From assembly GCF_001039355.2 (NCBI RefSeq), contig NW_019775549.1, positions 283,118 through 329,774 on the forward strand: a DNA stretch of 46,657 bases. Direction: 5' to 3'. The notes below the pieces were generated by a model that worked only from the letters and a program-made list of their open reading frames with translations, did not search any database and was not told the DNA's origin. Below, piece by piece: positions 1 to 11,630 of this stretch. This DNA comes from Lingula anatina. Taxonomy: Eukaryota > Brachiopoda > Lingulata > Lingulida > Lingulidae. The position numbers and the translations under genes are program-made. Each line of letters begins with the position of its first letter. Within the stretch, counting starts at the first letter, position 1.

Positions 1-350
1 AGAGAGAGAGAGAGAGAGAGAGAGTTGGAAAGATAGAGCAGTTTTACAGTCAGTTAAATAAACCATGTAGCAGTTAACTATACCTGCCTGTCTCAGTGGT
101 CTTATTGGTGAAAATAAAATCTAAGAACCATTATAACCACCGGACTGGTTATTACATGGGTATGATAGCTAAATATCCGCTGCAATTATAAGCTATGGAA
201 CTTAAGTCCAACAGCAACCAAATGAGCAGAACAAAATATATGTCTAAATGTCTAATCAATTATTTGTTATTGTTTGAAAAGGCATACAATCTAAAGATAC
301 AGATACCGCTAAACAAATTAATGACATATTATGGTCTCTATACTAATTAC
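1..350. other. Intron 6 of copy 1 (partial), opening with an (AG)n run
   Basis: The window opens with 24 bases of pure AG repeat. The rest is AT-rich intron sequence downstream of exon 6 of copy 1. I searched for exon 7 (the conserved VVPFFLT region) and do not see it, so the gene continues outside the window. Confidence 0.6.
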
Positions 351-3300
351 CTTCTTTTGTTGACCTTGCGATGAGTCTGTCCAGCATCAAACCAGTCGGC
401 AAGGCCCAGAACAGAGAAACCACTTGAAACCAGGAATACACGTCCGTATACGTACTAACTGTAATATAAATAGGATTAGATGAAACGTTTTTTGCATTGT
501 CTCTTGGGTATAGCTTAAGGCGGTAAAATGCACATCGGTATTTAAAAAGGACTTTTTGTCGAAGGTTCTAAAGCCCACATCATCGAGTCTGTCACCGAGG
601 TTCTTTACTGAGTTACGGTAACGCTTCGCCTGTGACTCATACTTTAAAAACTTTTAGGTTTATACTTTTCACGAAATTAAGGATAATAAGTATCATCTGA
701 AGGAAGAATATCCTGGGGCGTTGCATGTTTATGGTCACCCGTTTTAGGAATTAGGCAAGTGACTTACTTACTTTAAAAATTATATCTATCGATATATTAA
801 TATAATCACAACAGAACACTTTGAACCAAACAAAGCCAAGTGGTGGGATTGCAGAAACTTTGAAGGGCATGTTTCATTCTTATAATTCAATAACGCCCAA
901 TTTATCTCCCTTCACTGGGTTTTGAAATAGCTAAGATAATATAAAGACGCAAATATATTACCTGTGCTTTTGACATTGTTTCCGTAGTAATTGATGATCG
1001 CGTAAAAACAACCTTGGTATGTGACAATGATAGTATCCTGGCATATAAACCACAACAGCAGCAACCAAAATGTTGGCCTTCTGATGAGCAGTAGCGTTCC
1101 ATGCAGTAAACTGGTGTTAGTGTTGTCGTCGACATCTTTGCTGTCAGGGTTTTCTACTTCGCGCACCATCTGGTCACTTTGATCGATACACGTTTTCCTC
1201 TGTTCGCCATTTTTGTTGTGTTGATGACAGGTGTTAATGCTTACAGCATGATGGTCATTCTTGTCATGGGCTTCCGCCGGGGTTGCCTCCCCATCTACTT
1301 TGTAACAGAGAAACCCTTCTTGATGAATAGGAACAAATTTTGCATACTAGTAAATGGTACAGTTACAGTGCATTGGTACTCTGTTGGATGGCGCAGCCGG
1401 GCAGTTAAATATGGTATTTCTTCACAATAAAGTATGGTGCGTTGCGATAAGGAAGGTATGGGTTGGTTCTAAATATTGACCAATCACCCGAATTTGGGTT
1501 TTTAGGTATAAGGTCATGGAAAACTATTGATTCATCATCGGATGTGTTTGTTGAGTTTATAATCAACATGCTTCTATAATTTGATACTCACCAAGTTGTT
1601 TATCTGTAGGAGACTCATTCACGCCGTTTTGATCGTACGCTTCGTTGCCATAAGCAAAATGTACCACGTTAGGTTTGGAAGAGTCGTCGGCGGATCTGTG
1701 CCTTTTGCGAATATTTAAACTACAAGCAACGTCAATGTTGTTCCCGTCGTCATCCTGTCTTGGTGGAAGGGTGATTGTGTTCACAGAAGACAGAAAGAAT
1801 ATGATGCCGGCAAAGGTGAACATGCACGTCTTGTACGACACTCCGGCCTGGTATGCCATCTACAATTCATTGCATTTCCATAGTATTTGATAAAATCTTG
1901 TTTTACGCATTCAGAAACAATAAAGAGGTATTCAAAGTCAGCAAGCAATATAGCATATTTGTTGCCAGTCTATACCGGTTAGTAACCAGCAAATGAAGTG
2001 AATAATTTGGTCAGCTACATCATAAATATATATTTTATATCTGAATATACATCAATGTAACTTCATTTTTGACAGAAGTTGTCCCGTGATAACAATATCT
2101 CATTGAATAAAATTAAGTCCCAAATAAAGTCGCTTGGTTCACCGACTCAGTGTTTGCCTAAATATTTTACAAGTTTCAGAATATTTTTGATACAAACACG
2201 GATACCGACTTTCTTATCACTGAGTGTGTGTGTGTGCGTGTGCGTCCGTGCGTGCGTGCGTGCGTGCGTGTGTGTGTGTGTGCCTAGGTAAGGGGTGCAT
2301 TAATTACCTTGAGCAAAATAGGGACAAAACCGCTAACGTCTATAGCACCGGAAACCAAACAGGTGAGTGTCGCTTTTAGCTTGGGAAATAGCGCGGCCAC
2401 CTGGACGTCAGTTATAGCCAACTGGTAGCCTCCCATCAGGTGGAATACAGCCCCAGGGAATAACAGCCATTCTGTGCCTTTCAAAATTGAAAATGTTCAT
2501 TGTCTCTTAATTATGAAATCAGTTAAAATATGGCGGACCCTAGATGAAAGGAAGACCGCTTAATCCTGTAATGGCCTCTCCGCCTCCCACACGTCTCCCT
2601 ACAGGGGTGCAGTAATTAAATCTCATTCGACCGGACGCGTGGGTACCGGTAGGTGTGGTTCTATATGTGAAAATCGTCTTTATTGTTATATGTTTTTTTC
2701 AGTCATATAAGTTACCTGTACTTTACATTAAAAACTGTGAACCTAAGTTTTTTTTTTTATACTGTAAGGACATACCGAGATAGTTACATACCTTTCTCAG
2801 TCAACGCCATCAGGATAACTCCACCAACACACAAGCATCTGAAAGAAAACGCCAAATAATAATTTCAATTTTAATTTATTTCTGTATTGGCACATATATT
2901 ATCATGACCTTGCACAATATATCAACATCAATACAATTGGTGATTTACTATTTGCTAATTGGTAATTGTGTTGCCAGTTTATGACTGAACAAGTATATAT
3001 TTTTCTATAATGAACAAATGCACTGGTTAAATTACAAATAAAACATTCAAGCTAAGCGGTGAGATGTATAACTTCTCGAATAATTAGACATAAAGGATAA
3101 CAACATTCATCCACTGTATTAATTAACCTGTTCGTTATGAGTGCATGTGTCGCGACACTCATGTTCGCATTTTTGCGGAAAGGAATTACGAGGGCGAGAA
3201 TCGAGAACATAGAGGTCACGCAAAGCAAGAAGACGAATTATTTAACGTAATGGCTATGGCAACAGTCAATTGAGACAGTGCTCCTTTGTTATGTAAGATT

Positions 3301-3921
3301 AATTTGATATTATATATCGCCATGAGAGCAATCGAGTTAAAAAGGGTTACTTTGTATTGTATGTAAAGCTTTTGTTACGCCGTAAGCTTGTACGCAAGGA
3401 TGGGAATTTTGCCCCTGTAAAATTAGCCGTTATTTACCGTCGTTAAAAGCATAAAAAAGTGTAAATGAACTATGGCATTACATCATTTTCGGCCAAAATT
3501 CGTTCACCAAGCCACGCGTAGCAGGGGCTTCAATGAAATATAACAGTACTTACATAGATATGATCCTCAAACAGACTGTTCCATAGTGATCATAGACGTA
3601 ACCAAGGAAAAATAGTGCCACTAAACCGACCATAGCGATTGTGTAAACCAGGTTGAGCATTTCTTCCTGCTCGGTGCACTTTAGAACATGGTCCTCTCCG
3701 GTTGTGTCTTGTGTGCAGTTGCCAAGGCCAGAACAATCAGCACTCGTCATGTTATAAGTAGCATTTGTAACAGTATCGAAGTCACAACGGGAATAATAAA
3801 ACCCTTCCTCTATGAATATGTACATGAAGGCTGGCCATCCGTATAACGTGACAGAGTAGATAGCAGCCTCTAAGATACCAAGGACGACACAGAATAGTTT
3901 CCAACAAGCACTGACCGCCAT
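351..3921 (-). CDS. SLC43-like: SLC43-family transporter, copy 1 (exons 1-6; 3' end beyond window)
   Basis: Leftmost copy of the array, coding for a plasma-membrane solute carrier of the SLC43 major-facilitator family; the substrate (nucleobase or large neutral amino acid) cannot be decided here. Exons in transcript order: 3554-3921, 2792-2838, 2308-2477, 1592-1859, 962-1297, 351-458. All have GT-AG borders and phases matching the paralogues, with no stop or frameshift. Exon 1 starts at the ATG at 3921 and encodes TM1 with GWPAFMYIFIEEGF, a Cys-rich outer loop with N-glycosylation sequons (NAT, NMT, NCT) and TM2. Exon 3 carries TEWLLFPGAVFHLMGG and the cytoplasmic LFPKLKATLTC segment. Exon 4 holds TM6 (YQAGVSYKTCMFTF) and a hydrophilic loop; exon 5 TM7; exon 6 TM8 (DVYSWFQV). 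Exon 6 reads WALPTGLMLDRL where most paralogues have WALLTGLMLDK. Exons 7-9 must lie left of position 1. Family call is firm, subfamily tentative. Confidence 0.85.
2224..2283. repeat. (GT)n / (GTGC)n microsatellite
   Basis: Alternating GT and GCGT units in intron 3 of copy 1. Apparent open frames through it are low-complexity artefacts. Confidence 0.9.
2525..2660. mobile_element. Fragment of foldback MITE family A in intron 2 of copy 1
   Basis: It contains the family core seen elsewhere: a tract reading roughly CGCCTCCCACACG, then AGGGGTGCAGTAATTAAA. The same core occurs at 7580-7795, 11354-11630 and 26640-26840. The ends are not resolved in this copy. Confidence 0.5.
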
Positions 3922-4116
3922 ACTGTCATGTACAGCAAAAATACGGTTTAGATAAGTACAAGGCCCTGTGCTTTAAGTGAAAAGGGTCAGATGAATGACG
4001 AGGCGATAAGCGCAAGGCCGAGTGCTAATGTATTTGCACACGTACGTTACGTGGCGGATAAGGTACAGCGTTTAGATGATAACAAAAAAAAAACTGACTC
4101 TTGATATGTGTGAAGT

Positions 4117-4210
4117 AATACACTGTCACCTGTGCGATATATGCCATAACACCTCGAGCGTCAGCGAGAGGTGTTCATGGCATATATCGCGAGAGGGTGA
4201 CAGTGTATTA
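4117..4210. mobile_element. Small foldback element
   Basis: The left arm beginning TAATACACTGTCACC is answered by a right arm ending GGTGACAGTGTATTA. The arms continue inward through GCGATATATGCCAT to a roughly 10-base loop GAGCGTCAGC. The whole can fold into one long hairpin. A related sequence with the same GAGCGTCAGC motif follows to about 4275. No coding capacity. Confidence 0.75.
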
Positions 4211-4601
4211 TGTAGTAAATAATGCACTGTCCACGAGCCCGATATCACGAGAGCATGCCGAGCGTCAGCGCATTATTTGTCATACATACAAAGGGAAATC
4301 GTGCGTGTTCCCCACCAAACCCCTAACTTTGAATAGAACACGCTGATATCACCGCGCATGGGGTGATATCAAAGAATGGACTTCCCCCGCGTTTACTGCC
4401 TAATTGCAGTCACTGTCCAATCATTTTTCATTTGCGTGAATGGTTTGTGGTTGCGTGTGTATTGACAGAGACATGGGTCAGTGGGTTTCTGTCAGTAGTT
4501 GGCTGATTTCCTGCCCATCTTCCGCACGTGGCAGTCATTCCGTCTCATTCATTGTATCGATCTCTGCAATCCTTTTGTTTAGATATCAGCCCCGTGGTAT
4601 G

Positions 4602-4721
4602 TGATAGATACAATACGAGTCGCCGAGCTGTACGTGAAATATAAAGAGTGTATTGGCGAGCCGCAGGCGAGACAATACACGAGTAATTTTCACGTACAGC
4701 TCGGCGACGAGTGTTGTATCT
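4602..4721. mobile_element. Foldback element, near-perfect hairpin
   Basis: The left arm contains AGATACAATACGAGTCGCCG then AGCTGTACGTGAAA. The right arm carries the reverse complement (TTTCACGTACAGCTCGGCGA ... TTGTATCT). The arms are separated by a short centre around CGCAGGC. One arm plus centre of a second copy lies at 5862-5917, directly after the N at 5861. Confidence 0.8.
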
Positions 4722-4723
4722 GG

Positions 4724-4857
4724 CTTAAACCACGGCCTCTGATTGGCTACTACACTAGTAGTGCAACAGACCGTGGAACGCACTCGTACATGACGTGCTT
4801 GTATGTCGAATACAGCACGGTCGAGTCTTTTGTTCTACGCGCTAGCCGTGGTTTAAG
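4724..4857. mobile_element. Short element with terminal inverted repeats CTTAAACCACGGC
   Basis: It begins CTTAAACCACGGC and ends GCCGTGGTTTAAG, about 134 bp, and abuts the preceding foldback element. There is no internal coding. It could be a MITE, or the outer part of a composite with 4602-4721. Confidence 0.6.
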
Positions 4858-5349
4858 TATTTGATATACATACCGATAACAAATATAGTCCTTTTACCCT
4901 AAAACACCCCTAAAACCGAATAAAGTGACCCTATATCACGCTCTAGAGATTTTATATGGAATAAATTCATCCACCTGCACTGGTCACCTCCCGCCAAATT
5001 CTCACGTAATGTCTGACCACTTTGCTCGATTTTTGCTAAATACTTGGCATGGACGTTCATCTGGCTTGAAAAGTATTTAATCAACCGCCGACACTGACCA
5101 CTCAGCTGAGCCACACCTAGCTGGGACTGCTGCGGAAAAAAGGTCCCAAGGCAAATCCACTTCTTTTAAGTGACATTTCTGATAAACAAGTAGCGTCGGA
5201 CCGGAACATAGTCAAATTAATTTATCACAAGTGCAAAGTAGAAAGAAATTTACGTTTTTGTGATATTTCTGACAACGAAGCAGTTTCGGAATATAATCAA
5301 AGTCAGAAGGATATTTATTACAAGTACACAGGAGTAATAATTCTACGTT

Positions 5350-5860
5350 TTAAAGCACTCTCCTGTCAAAAGACAATAGGTCGCGCCGTGCTTTATTTCG
5401 TGTAAAGTCACGTCATCCACGAATGCGTTCCACGCACCAGTGCACAGGGTTAATTAATCGTGCTTTAAGCCAGATAAATTACTCGGCGCTGAGCTTTATC
5501 TATACCTTAGTGGCATTTTTTTTACTACGAGGTGGTATTTTCGGAATATACATATGCTGGTTTTCAGAGCATCCATGTGCTACATGTAATTACAAGTCCA
5601 AAGGGGGAATAAATGAGATTTTTACCGATATTACTGATAAAGAGGAAGAATAAACAGCTTAAAAAGAAAAGGTAAAAAACACAACCGTCCTTAAAATATT
5701 TTTGTATGCACTTGTGGTTTAAATGTAAAATAATTCCTGTTTTTAAACCATACCCATATGATATGACTTAGTGTAATAAAATGATAGATAAAATTGTTGA
5801 ACGTGAAAACTTTATGCTGATTTTTAAGAGTGTGAGAGATTTTTAATTTGTCTAGGTATA
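5350..5860. repeat. Left copy of direct duplication flanking the N at 5861
   Basis: It matches 5918-6429 with only a handful of differences: a TAA/TGA change, one extra A and two substitutions. Placement either side of a single N suggests an assembly overlap rather than a genomic repeat. A 76-codon open frame (5423-5653, repeated at 5991-6221) lies inside. It resembles no family I know and is probably chance. Confidence 0.85.
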
Positions 5861-5861
5861 N
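5861..5861. other. Single-N assembly gap 1
   Basis: One N separates two near-identical blocks of about 511 bp. The sequence right of the N starts inside a foldback element arm (5862-5917) that is absent at the matching left border of block one (before 5350). Confidence 0.95.
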
Positions 5862-5917
5862 CCAATACACTCGTAATATTTCACGTACAGCTCGGCGACT
5901 CGTATTGTATCTATCAC

Positions 5918-6429
5918 TTAAAGCACTCTCCTGTCAAAAGACAATAGGTCGCGCCGTGCTTTATTTCGTGTAAAGTCACGTCATCCACGAATGCGTTCCA
6001 CGCACCAGTGCACAGGGTTAATTAATCGTGCTTTAAGCCAGATAAATTACTCGGCGCTGAGCTTTATCTATACCTTAGTGGCATTTTTTTTACTACGAGG
6101 TGGTATTTTCGGAATATACATATGCTGGTTTTCAGAGCATCCATGTGCTACATGTAATTACAAGTCCAAAGGGGGAATAAATGAGATTTTTACCGATATT
6201 ACTGATAAAGAGGAAGAATGAACAGCTTAAAAAGAAAAGGTAAAAAACACAACCGTCCTTAAAATATTTTTGTATGCACTTGTGGTTTAAATGTAAAATA
6301 ATTCCTGTTTTTAAACCATACCCATATGATATGACTTAGTGTAATAAAATGATAGATAAAAATTGTTGAACGTGAAAACTTTTTGCTGATTTTTAAGAGT
6401 GTGCGAGATTTTTAATTTGTCTAGGTATA
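5918..6429. repeat. Right copy of direct duplication flanking the N at 5861
   Basis: Partner of 5350-5860. Its left neighbour is the arm of the 4602-type foldback element. One reading is that one haplotype carries that insertion and the other does not. Confidence 0.85.
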
Positions 6430-6934
6430 TAACGCAAGCAAAGTCACTATTCTCTTGATGCCAAAAGGTTACATGTAAAGCTCTGTTTTCGGCTTTCAGC
6501 ATTTTAGAAATTTGGACTGATTTAACCAAGATGCAGTCGTCAATTTCTAAACTGCATCGAGGTTAAATCCGAGTTTTCCGAGAGACGCTACGCAGAAATG
6601 TCGAGTGAAGCGAAATATTTCTGGGAAGCGGCTCGAGGTTGCCCTCTATCTCCACTGAAGCTTAGCTAAATGGACGGGCTTCAGTGATCAGCATATCGCC
6701 AGGGTCACATAACGTCCCTAGGTATGTATATGTACTTTGTAAGGTACTTTGAAGTACATGTGGTATGTTTTCGACAACGGTGTCCCAGAGAAGTGAAGTC
6801 GTTAATCAGAGTATGTGACACTGGTATGGCGACAGTACAGAAAACTAGTGGTTAGTGTAACAGGGGCTCTGCACTTGTGACGACCCGATATGTACGACAG
6901 GCCAGATATATGTCCTACGACCAGAGAACAGGCC

Positions 6935-7100
6935 AAATATGTCCGACAAAAAAGAGCCAGATGTATCCGACAAGCCAGATATGTCCGACAAAAAAGAGCC
7001 AGATGTGTTCGACAAGCCAGATATGTTCGACAAAAAAAGAGCCATATGTGTCCGACAGGCCAGATATGTCCGACAAAAAAGAGCCAGTTGTGTCCGACAT
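6935..7100. repeat. 42-bp minisatellite
   Basis: A 14-codon-length unit with the core ATGTCCGACAAAAAAGAGCC then GATGT.TCCGACAAGCCAGA is repeated about four times with drift. Because the unit is a multiple of three, all plus-strand frames and some minus frames stay open and give repetitive peptides. This explains several overlapping open frames here; I see no sign of a gene. Confidence 0.85.
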
Positions 7101-7328
7101 AACATTAAATTTATCGTCACAGCATTAAATTTATACAGATTACGATTAGCATGCGTAGCTTTCCTGTTCAAATCAGTGTGAACTGGACTGTATTTCAGTG
7201 GACACTCATTGAATTGAATCTGATCAGTTACTATTTCCCATCATTTGACTAGGTCGTGGTTTTCCTCTGTGGAGTTATTGTACACGACTGGAATATTATA
7301 TTGTATCACTCAATCAATCATGGTCTAA

Positions 7329-7566
7329 GAAGGCATTCCGAACAAGTTGATTTGCGGACTAACAGCACTCGGAACTACTCGGATGTCTCCGCACTCGACA
7401 ATAACGTAAAGCATCATAAAAATCAGGGGTATTGACAGCCATCTTTATGAGCGTAATGATCGATTGAGTGAGAAGGCATTTCCGGCGGACAAAATGCATG
7501 GATTTGGTGCATATTTCTCCGCCTATCACATCCGAGGTTAGTATGGAGCTTGCGGAATGAGCCGAG
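7329..7566. mobile_element. Probable degenerate foldback element
   Basis: Imperfect inverted arms: GGCATTCCG ... ACTCGGATGTCTCCGC on the left, and CTCCGCCTATCACATCCGAG ... GCGGAATGAGC on the right. Borders are uncertain. Confidence 0.4.
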
Positions 7567-7579
7567 GATTGCCGATTGG

Positions 7580-7795
7580 ACTAACAGATCCGGATCAAAT
7601 ATGGCCGACCCACATTAAAGCAGAGTCGACTAATCCCCTGATGGTCTCCCAGCCTCCACACGCGCCGTCCCTGCAGGGGTCTAGCAATTAAACATCGAGG
7701 TCGCGATTTAATCCGTTTAATGGTGCGTGTGAACACGGAGAGATCATAAGCGGATAAGTTGGCTCCGTTTGCCCTCTGAATGTCTTGTTGAACAT
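7580..7795. mobile_element. Foldback MITE family A, copy lacking clear ends
   Basis: It shares the family core (CCTCCACACGCGCC, then GTCTAGCAATTAAA, then TTTAATGGTGCGTGTG) with the complete element at 11354-11630. The terminal repeats are degraded or missing. Confidence 0.6.
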
Positions 7796-8302
7796 TGGGT
7801 ATATGATGGCGCCTTCTGCAGATTTACTTATTAAATACTTTATTATTATTATTATTATCATCTAGTCTCCCTGTCACTACAACGTGCGTAGCTGAGAGAC
7901 CTAGTGGATCGACACCGACGCCAAAGGTGATAGAAAGGCAAACAGCTGGCCGTGAAGCATATTCCCAGAAACAGTACTCCCAACTGCAAAAATATATATA
8001 TATATATATAAATAAATAAATAAAAAAATAAAATAAAACGATTATAAATAAATTTATAAATAAATAAGAAAACGTGGCTGTAAACGTGGGTGACTTTTTG
8101 ACTGCACTTTCATGTAAAAAGCTATATTTTTATAACATGATCCCGCCTAAAAAATGTTAAAATATAAAAATGGCAAATATAAACTTAATATAACTCAAAA
8201 TTCTCAATATAATTGATTTTAATTTAGAATTTGGTGTTCGTATATTGCAGTCAACATGTCCTTTATGGCATTATTTCGACACTTTCCTTCCAAACAAACA
8301 AA

Positions 8303-8303
<1 letters not shown>

Positions 8304-8397
<94 letters not shown>
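8304..8397. repeat. 94-base poly(A) tract
   Basis: An uninterrupted A run, preceded by CAAACAAACAAAC, in intron 8 of copy 2. It could be the tail of an old retroelement, but no recognisable element body precedes it. Its length is probably only approximate in the assembly. Poly-Lys and poly-Phe frames here are artefacts. Confidence 0.9.
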
Positions 8398-8398
<1 letters not shown>

Positions 8399-9270
8399 GG
8401 CCATATTGGATTATAAAGTACAACTAGCAGTCACACGCTTTAAGCCTAATCTATTGTACTCTAACTCTACCCTTTCAGAATACACAATGCCATGATGAAT
8501 GCCAACAGCGGTTGCTATACATACCCAGAGTTGGTCACTTTTCAGGCTGTACTTGTACCAGGAAAATATTGGTAGTTCAATAAAGGCCAGTAAACAACTT
8601 ACGGTGACTTGTATGCCAAAAGCCTTTCCAAAATGTTCCTTCGGAAACCTGTAATTTACCCAGCAATCACGTTATTTTCGGATCGCGTGGGGTACGTAGC
8701 ACGTTGCTATGACGTTGCTAGCCACGTGATCCGAACGTGACGTGTTTGTTGGGTATCTGTTTTGATGATACAATATACCCATTGGTCAATGGGCATTTTC
8801 AAAGTACTCTACGCCTCAGCATTACCACATGCATATTAGAATGTAGTGAAAAAGTTTCTTGCTTCTGTAACTATTGGTTGAGGGTTGAAAGGTTATTACA
8901 GATTAATACAATTGCTCACAGATTAAACATTTGTAGATCCTGTATCTTTCAGAATAATTAAGCTAGTAAAATCAAATTCTGAGAACGGATTATGAAATTC
9001 ACTTACGCAGATATCACGTATGCCAAATGCACGGCAAAACTCCCAGTTTTCAACACAGAATGAAAGAATATGGCCACATACTGTATTTCGATAATGGGGA
9101 TGACACAAGCTATGGATACAATGACGCCTGCCAAAACAGTCAAGAAAAATGGAACCACGAAACATCGCTCTTTGTCTGAAAGATGTTAAGATATGTGTAT
9201 GAGAATAATGTATGTTTTCAATACATAGCGCAGGAACAGAGTGTCATGGTTATTCCCAAAATAAAGAAGC

Positions 9271-9279
9271 AATAAATAC

Positions 9280-9314
<35 letters not shown>

Positions 9315-9329
9315 CATTATTATTATTAA
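9271..9329. repeat. (ATT)n microsatellite
   Basis: A TTA/ATT triplet run with one TCA interruption, between exons 6 and 7 of copy 2. No gene function inferred. Confidence 0.9.
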
Positions 9330-9991
9330 ATAGACGTGGTCAGAAAATACTAGTTATCAGAGAATGCCGAAGAGGCGATTGTGTGGTTGTCGTGAAAAAT
9401 ATTGTACTGTCACTTCAATGTCGATTACTCAATAATATTTCAGAGGGCAAATATGCATAATATTATGTTTATATACTTAAAGACAGAATGGCAGTTAATA
9501 TTATCCTTTTGTTGATTACCGTCTTTGCTTGCCGTGGCAACATATTTATCTAGCATCAAACCAGTCAGCAAGGCCCAGAACAGAGAACCCACTTGGAACC
9601 AGGAATACACGTCCGTATACGTACTAACTGTAACGTAATTAGAATTTGTGAGCTTCAGTTCATATTGCCTCAAAGCTCAAAGCTTGTAAAAATATATCAC
9701 AATTACAAATGTAGTTAATTATATTTAAAAAATATGTCGTGTTTACCATTTACCTTTTACCACGATGATTATTATGAAATTAAGTACTTAAATGAAATGG
9801 GCGTATGTGGAGAATCTGTGCTTCGATCATGTTAGTTCTATACTTCTACTAATTAATCAGCCAGTCTTACCGTATAAGTACCCCTATAACATAGCAGTAA
9901 GAAGAAATTACACGTTTAGGAAACAAGAGTACAAACCTACTGCTATTCAAACAACGAGATGAAAAAACCTGCATTGATGTTTATATTATAC

Positions 9992-10025
<34 letters not shown>

Positions 10026-10036
10026 GGAGGGAGGGA
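9992..10036. repeat. (GA)n microsatellite
   Basis: A GA run with GGGA variants at the end, in intron 5 of copy 2. Confidence 0.9.
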
Positions 10037-11353
10037 GAAAACGTGAGAGCTATGTACATTGTATTAAAACATACTTATGAAGTAACTATATTACCTATGT
10101 GGGCAACGTACAGGGGGGTATACATAGCTATATTACCTGTGCTCTTGACATTGTTCCCATAGTAATTTATGATCGCATAGAAACAGCCTTGGTATGTTAC
10201 AATGAGGGTGTGCTGACAACAACAGCAGCATCCAGAATGTAGGGTTTTGGACAATCAGTAGCGTACCACGTAGTAAACCAGATTACAGATTCTTTATTGA
10301 CAAACACCTTCACATAATGTTGGTGCTCTCGCCATCCTTTTTGTTGCTTTTTTCGTGGGATGTCTGGACACTTCCGTCAACACACGTTTCTTCATAGTTG
10401 GCTTTATCCTTATGACTACAGGAAGTGCTAATATTCACGGCACGGCGGTCATTTATTTCATCTGCCTCCCCACCTGTTGCCATCCCGTCTGCATTGACGT
10501 TTCCAGTTAGGGCTGGAAAGAGGGTTTTCATAGAACAGTCAAATTCTAAACGTGTCAAATTGAAAAAAAAAGCTCCTTCTCATTTTCTAGTAGTGGGCTG
10601 AAGATCCCCGTATCATTTGTTCTGCTGAATTACTTATATCATATTTTTATTTATACTTAACAAATTAAAACAATGGTAGCCTACTTGGTGTCAAGTGTTT
10701 CCTACAGCCTTCTTTTACAAGAAGAAAAAATGAAAGCAACTGGTCCTAAATTTTAAATATCAAATATAAAGCCTTATCTAAAGGACGAGTTAAAAAGGCA
10801 CTATTCTCTCTAATGAGCCAAAACTTAATACGTCTATCAAAAGCATGGTATCCATCCTTAAATTGTTGATATGAAGAAAATGTGAGCTAGTTTTAAATAT
10901 TTATCAATTACACAAGTTCATCGTCAGACGTGTATGCTGCGTTAAATAAACTTAGGTCTATCATTTAATGCTTACCAAGCTGCTCAGTTGTAGCGGGTCC
11001 ATTCACAACAGTTTTTTCGAAAGTGTCATCACAATGGTAATTAAGATTCAGAAGATTTTCTGGAAAGTCTGTGGCGTTTGCGCACCATTAAACAGCAAGC
11101 AATATCAATATTATTCCCGTCGTCATCCTGTCTTGGTGGGAGGGTGATTGTGTTGACAGAAGATATAAGAAGTATGATACCGGTAAAGGTGAACATGCAC
11201 GTCTTGTACGACACTCCAGCCTGGTACGCCATCTACAATTTATTCAATTCCTATAACATTTGAAGAATTTGAGTAAATGTGTGTATTCAAATATATTTCA
11301 AGTCCAAGTCCAAGTCAGAAAAAATGAACATATATCCATATATGTTAGTCTAT

Positions 11354-11630
11354 GGGGCCATTCAGAATAGATGATCCGAGTACTAACTGGTCCGCCGACT
11401 AAATATGGTCGACCCCACCCCAAAGCGATTCCGCTAATTCCCGCCTCCACACTCGCCTTCGCTGCATGGGGCCTAGCAATTCAACTTTGAAGCCAGTATT
11501 TCATCAGTTTAATGGCGCGTGTGGAGGCGGGGAGAACATTGGGTATCAGCGGCATCGCTTGTGAAGTGTGATCGGCCATTTTTAGGCGGCGGATCAGTTA
11601 GTCCTCGGATCATCCATTCTGAATGCCCCC
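11354..11630. mobile_element. Foldback MITE family A, complete copy
   Basis: Terminal inverted repeats of about 26 bp: it starts GGGGCCATTCAGAAT and ends ATTCTGAATGCCCCC, continuing inward with GATGATCCGAG / CTCGGATCATC. A second internal inverted pair (CCCGCCTCCACACTCGCC / GGCGCGTGTGGAGGCGGG) makes it a long foldback. The flanks are TAT on both sides (11351-11353 and 11631-11633), a possible 3-bp target duplication. Non-coding, so it must be moved by an enzyme made elsewhere. It sits in intron 3 of copy 2. Confidence 0.8.

Larger units (their letters stand above)
3922..7857. other. Intergenic spacer between copies 1 and 2
   Basis: No supported gene. It holds the 5' flank of copy 1, several foldback elements (4117-4210, 4602-4721, 4724-4857), a single-N gap with flanking duplication (5350-6429), a 42-bp minisatellite (6935-7100) and MITE fragments (7329-7795). 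The core promoter of copy 1 cannot be recognised with confidence. Confidence 0.6.

Noticed and set aside
5423-5653. 76-codon plus-strand frame with a hydrophobic middle, repeated at 5991-6221
   Set aside because: The repetition is due to the duplication at the N, not conservation. There is no known family, no splice context, and it lies among foldback elements.
6890-7100. CRISPR-like regular repeats
   Set aside because: Units are contiguous without unique spacers, and the context is an animal genome.
8219-8404. Poly-Phe and poly-Lys frames
   Set aside because: They read through the 94-base poly(A) tract only.
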